Source: Stenotrophomonas lactitubi (GTDB lineage Bacteria; Pseudomonadota; Gammaproteobacteria; Xanthomonadales; Xanthomonadaceae). Taken from it: DNA of 64,000 nt. Position 1 is the first letter of the stretch. Every line of letters starts with the position of its first letter. The translations under genes were made by a program, and so were the position numbers. The stretch lies in the NCBI RefSeq assembly GCF_002803515.1, contig NZ_PHQX01000001.1, forward strand, positions 3,224,001-3,288,000, read 5' to 3'. Shown here in pieces: positions 48,597 to 57,360 of the stretch. Below the pieces are notes generated by a model. The model made no database searches. It was given only the letters and a program-made list of their open reading frames with translations, and had not been told where the DNA came from.

Positions 48597-50708
48597 TCAG
48601 GCCGAGGCGTAACGCACGGCGGTGCCGATCCAGCGCTGCACCACGCGATCTGCAAGCGCCGGTTGCTGCGCCAGCAGGCGTTCGGCCAACTCATGCACAC
48701 CCGGCAGCAGGCCCGCATCGCGCGCAAGATCGGCGATGCGGAAACCGGCCAGGCCGGTCTGCCGGGTGCCCAGCAGTTCGCCGGGACCGCGCAGTTCCAG
48801 ATCCTTCTCGGCGATGACGAACCCGTCGTTGGTCTCGCGCATGGTCTGCAGGCGTTCGCGCGCCATCTGCGAAAGCGGCGCTTGATACAGCAGCACGCAG
48901 CGCGACACCGCCGAACCACGGCCGACGCGGCCACGCAGCTGGTGCAGCTGGGCCAGGCCCAGACGCTCGGCATTCTCGATCACCATCAGCGAGGCGTTGG
49001 GCACGTCCACGCCGACTTCGATCACGGTGGTGGCCACCAGCAGGTCGATGTCACCGGCCTTGAACGCGACCATCGTTGCCAGCTTCTCGGCTGCTTTCAG
49101 CCGGCCATGCACCAGCCCCACGCGCACGCCGGGCAGCAGCGCCTGCAGCGATTCGTAGGTGGCCTGCGCGGGCGTGGCATCCAGTTCTTCACTTTCTTCG
49201 ATGAGCGTGCATACCCAATAGACCTGCCGCCCTTCCTGGCAGGCCAGGGCGATGCGATCGATCAGCTCGGGGCGACGATCATTGTTCAGTGCCACGGTCT
49301 GCACCGGCGTGCGGCCCGGCGGCAGTTCGTCGATGGCCGACACATCCAAGTCGGCGTACTCGGACATCGCCAGCGTGCGCGGAATCGGCGTGGCGGTCAT
49401 CACCAGCTGGTGTGGCACGTTGTTGCCGCCCTTGCCCTTGTCGCGCAGCGCAAGCCGCTGGTGCACGCCGAAGCGGTGCTGCTCGTCGACGATGGCCAGC
49501 GCCAGATCCTGGAACACCACCGCTTCCTGCATCAGCGCGTGGGTACCCACCACCACCTGCGCTTCGCCGTTGGCGACCTGTTCCATTACCTTCGCGCGCG
49601 CCTTGCCGGTGACCTTGCCGGCCAGCCAGGCAAGGCGCACGCCCAGCGGTTCCAGCCAGCCGCGCAGGTTGTTGAGATGTTGTTCGGCCAGCAGTTCGGT
49701 GGGGGCAGCCAGTGCGACCTGCTTGCCCTGCTCCACCGCCAGCATCGCCGCCAACGCGGCCACCACGGTCTTGCCCGAGCCGACGTCGCCCTGCACCAGC
49801 CGCAGCATCGGGCTGGGGCGCGCGAGGTCTTCGCGGATCTGCTTGAACACGCGCGCCTGCGCGCCGGTCAACGCGAATGGCAGCTGCTTGAGCAGCGCCT
49901 TGGCCAGCTTGCCGGGGCCGGCCAGCGGCGGCGCGTGATGCGCCTGCAGCGCAATGCGTTGGCGACGCAGGCTGAGGTGGTGCGCCAGCAGTTCTTCCAT
50001 CGCCAGCCGGCGCTGCGCTGGATGGGTGCCGGCAGCGAGTGCGGCCAGGTCTGCATCCGGCGGCGGCTGATGCACGGTCAGCAGCGCGCTGCGCAGCGAT
50101 GGCAGGCCGAGGCCATCAAGCCAGCCGGTGGGCAGCAGTTCCAGCGTGCTTTCTTCCGGCAGGCGATCAAGCGCCTGGCCGATCAGCTTGCGCATCGTCA
50201 TCGGGCCGACGCCTTCGACGGTGGGATACACCGGGTCGAGGCGGTCGCCGAGATCGGGATCGTCATTGCGCCCCAGCACCTGGTAACTGGGATGGACGAT
50301 CTCCAACCCCAGATGCCCGGGCTTGGGCGTGCCGAAGCAGCGCAGGCGATTGCCGACCGCGAACTGGCCGACCTGCTGCTGGCGAAAATGGAAGAAGCGC
50401 AGCACCAGGGTGCCCTGCCCTTCATCCTCCACCGCTACCTTCAGCATCGGCCGGTAGCGCATGCCGCGCTCGACGGCGACCACCCGCACTTCCACCTGCG
50501 CCGGAATGCCGTTGCGCAGGTCTTCGATGCGGGTCAGCCGGGTGCGGTCTTCATAGCGCAGCGGCAGGTGCAGCCACAGATCCTGCAGGGTGGCCAGGCC
50601 ACGCGCCTGCAGCTTGGCGGCCACGGCCGGACCGACGCCGGCGAGCATCGCAAGCGATGCTTCACCGGACGGTGCCAGTGCCGGGGTGACCGCCGCCTTG
50701 CGTGCCAC
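48597..50708 (-). CDS. recG: ATP-dependent DNA helicase RecG
   Basis: Superfamily 2 helicase (703 aa; E. coli 693) that remodels stalled forks and branched DNA. N-terminal wedge/OB domain with LRYEDRTRLTRIEDL and LVLRFFHFRQQQ; helicase domains with Walker A VQGDVGSGKTVVA, DEQH box IVDEQHRFG, TATPIPRTL, and the C-terminal motif QLHQLRGRVGRGSAVSRC (short: LRGRVGRG). It starts 7 bases after ridA and ends the yicC-gmk-rpoZ-spoT-ridA-recG run. Confidence 0.97.
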   Translation of the reverse strand: MARKAAVTPALAPSGEASLAMLAGVGPAVAAKLQARGLATLQDLWLHLPLRYEDRTRLTRIEDLRNGIPAQVEVRVVAVERGMRYRPMLKVAVEDEGQGTLVLRFFHFRQQQVGQFAVGNRLRCFGTPKPGHLGLEIVHPSYQVLGRNDDPDLGDRLDPVYPTVEGVGPMTMRKLIGQALDRLPEESTLELLPTGWLDGLGLPSLRSALLTVHQPPPDADLAALAAGTHPAQRRLAMEELLAHHLSLRRQRIALQAHHAPPLAGPGKLAKALLKQLPFALTGAQARVFKQIREDLARPSPMLRLVQGDVGSGKTVVAALAAMLAVEQGKQVALAAPTELLAEQHLNNLRGWLEPLGVRLAWLAGKVTGKARAKVMEQVANGEAQVVVGTHALMQEAVVFQDLALAIVDEQHRFGVHQRLALRDKGKGGNNVPHQLVMTATPIPRTLAMSEYADLDVSAIDELPPGRTPVQTVALNNDRRPELIDRIALACQEGRQVYWVCTLIEESEELDATPAQATYESLQALLPGVRVGLVHGRLKAAEKLATMVAFKAGDIDLLVATTVIEVGVDVPNASLMVIENAERLGLAQLHQLRGRVGRGSAVSRCVLLYQAPLSQMARERLQTMRETNDGFVIAEKDLELRGPGELLGTRQTGLAGFRIADLARDAGLLPGVHELAERLLAQQPALADRVVQRWIGTAVRYASA

Positions 50709-50715
50709 GTGGCGG

Positions 50716-51102
<387 letters not shown>

Positions 51103-51166
51103 GGGTCGCTCCGGTGCGTTGGGGGAAAACAGAGCGGTGATTGTACCGGGTGGATGCCATGCAGGC

Positions 51167-51270
51167 GGGGTCGGATCCGTTTCCCCTCGGGAAACGGCTC
51201 TGACCCCGTGCATGTAATCGGATCACGCGATGGGGTCAGAGCCCTCTCCGTTGGAGAGGGATCCGACCCC
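51167..51270. repeat. Inverted pair of GGGGTCGGATCC / GGCTCTGACCCC palindromes
   Basis: Unit 1 (51167-51207) and unit 2 (51232-51270) share exact complementary ends (GGGGTCGGATCC with GGATCCGACCCC; GGCTCTGACCCC with GGGGTCAGAGCC). Each has its own inner hairpin: GTTTCCC/GGAAACG in one, CTCTCC/GAGAGG in the other. They fill the gap between spoT and ridA. Confidence 0.8.
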
Positions 51271-51285
51271 GGATTCGAAGCAGGG

Positions 51286-53454
51286 TTATTGCCGGCGAAC
51301 CGCCTGCACGACCGAGAGGCGGCGCAGGCGACGCATCACTTCGGCCAGGTGGTTGCGGTCGCGTACCTGGATGTTGAACGCCAGCACCGCGGCGTTGAAA
51401 TCGCGGTCCAGGTAATCCACGCGCTCGATGTTGGAATGGCTCTGCGCGATCGCCGCAGCCAGCTGTGCGAGCACGCCGGTACCGTTCTCCACTTCCACCA
51501 CCAGCGAGGTGTCGTAGTCGCCGGATACGGTGGTATCCCAGCCGATCAGCACCCAGCGCTCGGGCGACTTGCGCAGCTCGGCCAGGTTCGGGCAATCCAT
51601 GCGATGCACCACGATGCCCTTGCCGGCGGTGTGGTAGCCCATGATGTCGTCGCCCGGAATCGGCTGGCAGCAGCCGGCGAAGGTGACCACGCCGCGCTCG
51701 CTGCCGTTGATCAGGATCTTTTCCTGCGAGCTGTGGCGCGAATGCGCGCCGCCGCGCAGTTCGGCGTAGGCCATCAGCGCCTGTGCGGCCTGGGTCGGCA
51801 TCCAGTTGCCCAGCGCGACTTCTGCCAGCAGGGCCTCCAGGCGCGGGAAACGATGTTCGGCCAGGAAAGCATCCAGACGGCCCTTTGGCAGGCGCTCCAG
51901 CGAGCTGTCCATCGCCTCCAGCGCGCGGTCGAGCATGCGGTGGCCCAACTGCACGGCATCTTCGTGCTCCAGCTGCTTGAGCTGGTGGCGGATGGCGGTG
52001 CGTGCCTTGCTGGTGACCACGAACTCCAGCCACTGCGGCTTGGGCGTGGCCGAGCGCGCGGTGATGATCTCCACCGACTGCCCTGACACCAGCTTGGTAC
52101 GCAGCGGCACCAGTTTCTTGTCCACGCGCGAGGCCACGGCCATGTTGCCGACATCGGTATGCACGGCATAGGCGAAGTCGAGCGCGGTGGAATTGCGCGG
52201 CAGGGCCAGGATCTTGCCCTTCGGCGTGAACAGGTAGACCTCGTCCGGGAACAGGTCGACCTTGACGTTGTCGAGGAACTCCAGCGAGGAACCGGCGGCA
52301 CGCTGCGAATCAATCAGTTCGACGATCCAGGCGTGCGCACGGCTCTGCGCGCTGTTGGGCGAGTCACCGCCGAACTTGTAGGTCCAGTGCGCCGCCACGC
52401 CGCGCTCGGCGATCAGATCCATCTCTTCGGTGCGGATCTGCACTTCGATCGGCGAACCATACGGGCCGAACAGCACGGTATGCAGCGACTGGTAACCGTT
52501 GGCCTTGGGGATCGCGATGAAATCGCGGAAGCGCCCGTCCAGCGGTTTGAACGCGGCATGCACTGCGCCCAGCGAGTGGTAGCACTGCGGCACGCCGCGC
52601 ACGACCAGGCGGAAGCCGAACACGTCCATCACCTGGTCGAAGGATTTGTTCTCGTCGCGCATCTTGTTGTAGATGCTCCACGGGGTCTTGATGCGGCTGA
52701 CCAGGCGGTGCTCGATGCCCTCCTTGGCCAGGCGCTGCGACAGCTGCACTTCCACCTGCGCCAGGGCCTCGCGGCGCACCACCGGCTGGCTGCGGATGTG
52801 CTTTTCCAGGATCGCATGGCGCCACGGGTACAGCGCCTTGAAGCCGAGGTTCTGCAGTTCGCTCTTGACCAGGCTCATGCCCAGCCGCTGCGCGATCGGG
52901 GCATAGATCTCCAGCGTCTCGCGGGCGATGCGGCCCCGCGCTTCGCGGCTCTGCGCGCCCAGCGTGCGCATGTTGTGCAGGCGGTCGGCCAGCTTGATCA
53001 TGATCACGCGCAGGTCGCGCGACATCGCCAGCAGCATCTTGCGGAAGCTCTCGGCGGCCGCTTCCTGGCGGTCGCGGAACTTCAGCTTGTCCAGCTTGGT
53101 GACGCCGTCCACCAGCTCGGCCACGGCTTCACCGAACTCGGCCGACAGCGCCTCGCGGGTCAGCGGGGTGTCTTCGATGGTGTCGTGCAGGATCGCGGCG
53201 ATCAGCGCTTCCACGTCCAGGCCGAGCTCGGCCAGCACCTGGGCCACGGCCACCGGATGGGTGATGTAGGGCTCGCCCGACTTGCGCGTCTGCCCAGCGT
53301 GCGCGGAGGCGCCGACTTCCCACGCACGGCGCAGCAGCGGCAGCTGCTCGGGCGGCAGGTAGTGGGCGGCGCGTTCGAGCTGGAGGACGTAATCGGGTAC
53401 GGCGGCAGCGGGGACTGCGGCGACCTTGGCAGTGGGGCCTGGGTTCATGGCCAA
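51286..53454 (-). CDS. spoT: Bifunctional (p)ppGpp synthetase/hydrolase SpoT
   Basis: Stringent-response enzyme (722 aa) that makes and degrades (p)ppGpp. The hydrolase HD domain is intact: HAGQTRKSGEPYITHPVAV and ILHDTIEDTPLT. The synthetase domain contains FGFRLVVRG, PKANGYQSLHT and EVQIRTEEMDLIAERGVAAHW (short: EVQIRTEEMD). TGS domain (DLFPDEVYLFTPKGKILALP, in parts) and a C-terminal ACT domain follow. Two Met codons lie at residues 1 and 3; the precise start is uncertain. Downstream of rpoZ with a hairpin between them. Xanthomonads often also carry RelA elsewhere. Confidence 0.96.
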   Translation of the reverse strand: MAMNPGPTAKVAAVPAAAVPDYVLQLERAAHYLPPEQLPLLRRAWEVGASAHAGQTRKSGEPYITHPVAVAQVLAELGLDVEALIAAILHDTIEDTPLTREALSAEFGEAVAELVDGVTKLDKLKFRDRQEAAAESFRKMLLAMSRDLRVIMIKLADRLHNMRTLGAQSREARGRIARETLEIYAPIAQRLGMSLVKSELQNLGFKALYPWRHAILEKHIRSQPVVRREALAQVEVQLSQRLAKEGIEHRLVSRIKTPWSIYNKMRDENKSFDQVMDVFGFRLVVRGVPQCYHSLGAVHAAFKPLDGRFRDFIAIPKANGYQSLHTVLFGPYGSPIEVQIRTEEMDLIAERGVAAHWTYKFGGDSPNSAQSRAHAWIVELIDSQRAAGSSLEFLDNVKVDLFPDEVYLFTPKGKILALPRNSTALDFAYAVHTDVGNMAVASRVDKKLVPLRTKLVSGQSVEIITARSATPKPQWLEFVVTSKARTAIRHQLKQLEHEDAVQLGHRMLDRALEAMDSSLERLPKGRLDAFLAEHRFPRLEALLAEVALGNWMPTQAAQALMAYAELRGGAHSRHSSQEKILINGSERGVVTFAGCCQPIPGDDIMGYHTAGKGIVVHRMDCPNLAELRKSPERWVLIGWDTTVSGDYDTSLVVEVENGTGVLAQLAAAIAQSHSNIERVDYLDRDFNAAVLAFNIQVRDRNHLAEVMRRLRRLSVVQAVRRQ

Positions 53455-53497
53455 AGCCTATGCCAGCGCGACGTTTACGGCAAACCCTGAATGCGAA

Positions 53498-53520
53498 ACA
53501 GCCCGCACGGGGCGGGCTGT
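53498..53520 (-). terminator. Hairpin between rpoZ and spoT
   Basis: ACAGCCCGC/GCGGGCTGT 9-bp stem, with only TTTCG after it on the minus strand, so likely a partial terminator within the operon. Confidence 0.45.
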
Positions 53521-53554
53521 TCGGCGTATCCAGCGATGACGTTGATCGATGCGA

Positions 53555-53854
53555 TCAATCGTCGTTCTTGGACATGTCTTCGTCGGCGACCACTTCAGCG
53601 GCGGCCCACTCCAGCGCTTCGCGCTCGGCGCGCTCACGCTCGGCCTTCTCGACTTCGTCGATCAGCGCGTTGTCGATCTTGCGGGCAGCGATCTCGCGCA
53701 GCGCCAGCACGGTCGGCTTGTCCTCGGTCTCGCTGTTGTCCAGCGTGGCCTGCACGCCATTGGCGAGCTGACGGGCGCGCTTGGAGGCCATCATCACCAG
53801 CTCGAAACGGTTGTTAACGACTTCCAGGCAATCTTCTACGGTAATGCGGGCCAT
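53555..53854 (-). CDS. rpoZ: RNA polymerase omega subunit
   Basis: Omega subunit (99 aa) that helps assemble RNA polymerase. Opening [33 protein letters not shown] (short: [16 protein letters not shown]) is diagnostic, with a glutamate/alanine-rich C-terminus. It lies between gmk (110 bases upstream) and spoT, the conserved order. The gap before it contains AAAGGGGACGGAG, a fragment like one arm of the 8214 palindrome. Confidence 0.96.
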   Translation of the reverse strand: MARITVEDCLEVVNNRFELVMMASKRARQLANGVQATLDNSETEDKPTVLALREIAARKIDNALIDEVEKAERERAEREALEWAAAEVVADEDMSKNDD

Positions 53855-53964
53855 ACGGGCTCCCGGCGACCGGTCGGCCGCTCAGTCGAATGAGGGAAAG
53901 GGGACGGAGTGTACTGGCAGGGGCTGGACAAAATCAAGCCAACCCCCACCGGACCCTTTAGGAA

Positions 53965-54627
53965 TCAATCAGTTGAACTCGCATCCGGAGTCAACAGGGC
54001 CTGGATCAGGCCGGCGTGCCGGACCTTCTGGGCCTCCCGGCGCAGGCGGCTGGCGGTGAAGATCGCGCACAGCTCGTCCACGGCGGTGTCGAACACTTCA
54101 TTGACGATGACGTAGTCGAACTCATTGAAGTGCAGCATTTCATCGCGGGCCGCGCCCAGGCGCTGGGCGATGACCGCCTCGCTGTCCTGGCCGCGCTTGC
54201 GCATGCGGTCCTGCAGGGCCTGCTTGGACGGCGGCAGGATGAACACCGTCACCGTGCCCGGCACCAGCTGGCGCACCTGCTGCGCGCCCTGCCAGTCGAT
54301 CTCCAGCAGCACGTCCTGGCCGGCGTTCAGCTGCGGCTCCACCGACTGCCGGGCGGTGCCCTTCCAGTCGCCATGCACCCAGGCGTGTTCGAAGAAGTCG
54401 CCGGCGGCGATCATCTCCTCGAACTTCTCCGCGCTGACGAAGTGGTAGTGCTGGCCGTTCACTTCACCCGGGCGCATGGCCCGCGAGGTGAAGGAGATCG
54501 ACAGCGCGATCTGCGGGTCGCGCGCCAGGGTGGCGTTGACGATGCTGCTCTTGCCGGCGCCGGAGGGCGCGGCAACGATGTACAGCGTGCCGCGTGCGAT
54601 CGCGGCCGGGGGCGTGGAAATGCTCAT
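53965..54627 (-). CDS. gmk: Guanylate kinase
   Basis: Converts GMP to GDP (220 aa). P-loop APSGAGKSSIV, then SFTSRAMRPGEVNGQHYHFV and LLEIDWQGAQQVR are diagnostic. The ATG at 54627 overlaps the yicC stop (ATGA) and gives the normal N-terminus; a much longer in-frame reading overlaps yicC entirely and is rejected. Confidence 0.96.
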   Translation of the reverse strand: MSISTPPAAIARGTLYIVAAPSGAGKSSIVNATLARDPQIALSISFTSRAMRPGEVNGQHYHFVSAEKFEEMIAAGDFFEHAWVHGDWKGTARQSVEPQLNAGQDVLLEIDWQGAQQVRQLVPGTVTVFILPPSKQALQDRMRKRGQDSEAVIAQRLGAARDEMLHFNEFDYVIVNEVFDTAVDELCAIFTASRLRREAQKVRHAGLIQALLTPDASSTD

Positions 54628-55484
54628 TCGATGTTCTGCACCTGCTCGCGGATCTGGTCGATCAGCACCTTCAGCTCGACGGCGGCATTGGACGTGCGGC
54701 TGTCCACCGACTTCGAACCGAGCGTGTTGGCCTCGCGGTTGAACTCCTGCAGCAGGAAGTCCAGGCGGCGGCCAACCGGCTCGCGCTGCTTGAGCACACG
54801 GCGGATCTCGACGATGTGGCTGGACAGGCGATCCAGCTCCTCGTCCACGTCCAGCTTCTGCAGCCACATCACCAGTTCCTGCTCGGCGCGGCCCGGATCG
54901 ACCGGATGCGGCAGGTCGGCCAGGCGGGCGGCGAGCTTGGCGCGCTGGCCGTCGCGGATGGCTGGAATCAGCGTACGGACCTCGGCGGCGATGCGCTCGA
55001 TGGCATCCACGCGCTCGGCAATCGCGGTGGCCAGCGTATTGCCTTCACGCTCGCGGGCGGCGATGAAGCTGTCCAGCACCTGGTCCAGCAGCGCCAATGC
55101 TTCAACCTGCAGGGCTGCGGCGTCGGTGGCCTCGCCCTGGGTGACGCCGGGCAACTGCAGCAGGTCGGTGAAGCTGACCTGCAGGTTGGGGAAATCGGAG
55201 GTCAGCCGGTGTGCCAGCTGGCCCAGCTGGCCCAGCAGCACCTCGTTGATCTGCAGGCTGACAGCCGATTCCGGCGCGCGCAGGCGCATCACCAGATCCA
55301 GCTTGCCACGGCTCAGGCGCGCGGAAATGCGCTCGCGCAGCTGCGGTTCCAATGCGCGCAGTTCCTCGGGCAGGCGGGTGCCCACTTCCAGGAACCGGTG
55401 GTTGACCGAGCGCAGCTCGCAGCCCAGCGTGCCCCACGTGGTGGAACGCTCGCCGCCGGCATAGGCCGTCATGCTTCGAATCAT
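54624..55484 (-). CDS. yicC: YicC-family endoribonuclease
   Basis: YicC protein (286 aa; E. coli 287), a family reported to act as an endoribonuclease in RNA turnover. Starts MIRSMTAYAGGERST, contains LRSVNHRFLEVGTRLPEELRALEP (short: SVNHRFLE) and ends with EEFNREANTLGSKS-like sequence (QEFNREANTLGSKS). A TTG seven codons upstream is less likely than the ATG at 55484. Coupled to gmk by a 4-base overlap and divergent from rph, another RNase. Confidence 0.93.
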   Translation of the reverse strand: MIRSMTAYAGGERSTTWGTLGCELRSVNHRFLEVGTRLPEELRALEPQLRERISARLSRGKLDLVMRLRAPESAVSLQINEVLLGQLGQLAHRLTSDFPNLQVSFTDLLQLPGVTQGEATDAAALQVEALALLDQVLDSFIAAREREGNTLATAIAERVDAIERIAAEVRTLIPAIRDGQRAKLAARLADLPHPVDPGRAEQELVMWLQKLDVDEELDRLSSHIVEIRRVLKQREPVGRRLDFLLQEFNREANTLGSKSVDSRTSNAAVELKVLIDQIREQVQNIE

Positions 55485-55606
55485 GGATGTATCCGGTGCT
55501 TGCAAAGGGGGAATGGTACCCTAGCGGTCTCTTTTGAGCCCCTTTCCCCGCCCCGTGAAGGCCGCGGGGATGGCGGCGTACTCCCTTTCCCAACGGAACC
55601 TGCCCC

Positions 55607-56332
55607 ATGTCCGATTTCCGCCCCAGTGGCCGTCAGCCCGATCAGCTGCGCCCGGTCGTCATCCAGCGCGGTTTCACCCGCCACGCCGAAGGTTCGGTGC
55701 TGGTCTGCTTCGGTGAAACCCGCGTGCTGTGCACGGCCAGCATCGAGAACCGGGTGCCGGGCTTCCTGCGTGGCAAGGGCGAAGGCTGGGTGACCGCCGA
55801 GTACGGCATGCTGCCGCGCGCCACCCACACCCGCAGCGACCGCGAAGCCGCACGCGGCAAGCAGGGCGGCCGCACGCTGGAGATCCAGCGCCTGATCGGC
55901 CGCAGCCTGCGTGCCTGCGTGGACCGCAACGCACTGGGCGAACGCACCATCACCCTCGACTGCGACGTGCTGCAGGCCGACGGCGGTACCCGCACTGCTG
56001 CCATCACCGGAGCCTACGTGGCCCTGGTCGATGCGGTGAACGTGCTGATGAAGCGCGGCGACATCAAGCGCAACCCGATCCTCGGCGCGGTGGCGGCGGT
56101 ATCGGTCGGCGTCTACCGCGGCACCCCGGTGCTGGACCTGGATTACGCCGAAGACAGCGACTGCGACACCGACATGAACGTGGTGATGAACGATGGCGGC
56201 GGTTTCATCGAACTGCAGGGCACCGCTGAAGGCCATGCCTTCCGCCGTGACGAGCTGGATGCGCTGCTGGGCCTGGCCGAAAAGGGCGTGACCGAGCTGC
56301 TGGCCGCGCAGCAGGCAGCGCTGTCGGCATGA
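55607..56332 (+). CDS. rph: Ribonuclease PH
   Basis: Phosphorolytic 3'-5' exoribonuclease that trims tRNA 3' ends (241 aa, full length). Motifs include [32 protein letters not shown] (short: [20 protein letters not shown]), [32 protein letters not shown] (short: [12 protein letters not shown]) and [19 protein letters not shown] with the catalytic Asp cluster. First of a tight rph-VOC-rdgB set joined by start/stop overlaps. E. coli K-12 lacks an active copy, but this one appears intact. Confidence 0.97.
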   Translation: MSDFRPSGRQPDQLRPVVIQRGFTRHAEGSVLVCFGETRVLCTASIENRVPGFLRGKGEGWVTAEYGMLPRATHTRSDREAARGKQGGRTLEIQRLIGRSLRACVDRNALGERTITLDCDVLQADGGTRTAAITGAYVALVDAVNVLMKRGDIKRNPILGAVAAVSVGVYRGTPVLDLDYAEDSDCDTDMNVVMNDGGGFIELQGTAEGHAFRRDELDALLGLAEKGVTELLAAQQAALSA

Positions 56333-56715
56333 ACCGGCGCATTGCCCTGACCACCCTGGTAGTGGCCGACTACGACGAAGCCATTGCCTGGTACACCGGC
56401 ACGCTCGGCTTCCAGCTGCTGGACGACATCGACCAGGGCAGCAAGCGCTGGGTGGTGGTCGGCCCGACCGACGGCAGCGCCGCCGCCCTGCTGCTGGCCC
56501 GCGCCAGCAACGACGAACAGCGCAGCCGCATCGGCAACCAGACCGGCGGCCGCGTCGGCTTCTTCCTCAACACCGATGACTTCCGCCGCGACCACGCGGC
56601 GATGCTGGCCGCCGGTGTCGAATTCCTGGAAGAGCCGCGCGAAGAACCCTACGCCACCGTCGCGGTGTTCCGCGACCTGTACGGCAACACCTGGGACCTG
56701 TTGGAGCCCCGCTGA
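56329..56715 (+). CDS. VOC-family (glyoxalase/bleomycin-resistance-like) protein
   Basis: Vicinal-oxygen-chelate fold protein (128 aa). The paired beta-alpha-beta-beta-beta units are visible: [25 protein letters not shown], then [24 protein letters not shown], ending with [20 protein letters not shown] and its likely metal-ligand Glu. Its start overlaps rph (ATGA) and its stop overlaps rdgB (TGATG), so it is translated with both. Substrate unknown; it might clear a toxic metabolite. Confidence 0.88.
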   Translation: MNRRIALTTLVVADYDEAIAWYTGTLGFQLLDDIDQGSKRWVVVGPTDGSAAALLLARASNDEQRSRIGNQTGGRVGFFLNTDDFRRDHAAMLAAGVEFLEEPREEPYATVAVFRDLYGNTWDLLEPR

Positions 56716-57311
56716 TGAAGAAGCTTGTCCTGGCCAGCCACAACGCTGGCAAGCTGGTGGAAATGCAGGAAATCCTCGCCGACCTGCCGCTGCAGATCAC
56801 TTCGGCCGCCGAACTGGGCCTGCGCGATGTGGAAGAGACCGGCCTGACCTTCGTCGAGAACGCGCTGCTGAAGGCGCGCGCCGCCTGCGAAGCGACCGGC
56901 CTACCGGCGCTGGCCGATGATTCGGGGCTGATCGTCGATGCCCTCGGCGGTGCGCCGGGTCTGTACAGCGCGCGCTATGCGGGCCATCCGACCAATGCAG
57001 CGGCCAACAACGCCAAGCTGCTGGAAGCAATGGCCGACATCGCCGATGGCCAGCGCAGCGCCCGCTTCTATGCGGTGATCGTGCTGCTGCGGCACGCCAC
57101 CGACCCGCAGCCGCTGATCTGCGAAGGCCGCTGGGAAGGACAGATCATCCGCGAGCTGCGCGGTACGAATGGATTCGGCTACAACCCGGTGTTCCTCGAT
57201 ACCGCCCACGGCCTGACCGCTGCGGAAATGGAACCGGCGTTGAAGAATGCCATCAGCCATCGCGCCATCGCCCTGCAGCAGCTCAAGCAGCAGCTCGCGG
57301 CCTGGCTCTGA
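56715..57311 (+). CDS. rdgB: dITP/XTP pyrophosphatase (RdgB/HAM1)
   Basis: House-cleaning enzyme (198 aa) that hydrolyses dITP, ITP and XTP. N-terminal LASHNAGKLVEMQEIL, then ETGLTFVENALLKARAA, LPALADDSGLIVDALGGAPGLYSARYAG (short: ADDSGLIVDAL) and GTNGFGYNPVF are the family motifs in order. Start overlaps the VOC gene by one base. Conserved rph-rdgB-hemW order is common in gammaproteobacteria. Confidence 0.96.
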   Translation: MKKLVLASHNAGKLVEMQEILADLPLQITSAAELGLRDVEETGLTFVENALLKARAACEATGLPALADDSGLIVDALGGAPGLYSARYAGHPTNAAANNAKLLEAMADIADGQRSARFYAVIVLLRHATDPQPLICEGRWEGQIIRELRGTNGFGYNPVFLDTAHGLTAAEMEPALKNAISHRAIALQQLKQQLAAWL

Positions 57312-57336
57312 TACCCCACCAGAACAACACAGGGAA

Positions 57337-57358
57337 GCCGGCCCGCGGCCGGCACTAC
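57337..57358 (-). repeat. SMAG palindrome between ribosome-binding site and hemW start
   Basis: GCCGGCC-CGC-GGCCGGC followed by ACTAC (GTAG on the minus strand). It ends two bases before the hemW ATG, while AGGGAA stands just 5' of the hairpin. Folding of the hairpin would bring AGGGA to a workable distance from the start codon. Confidence 0.7.
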
Positions 57359-57360
57359 CG

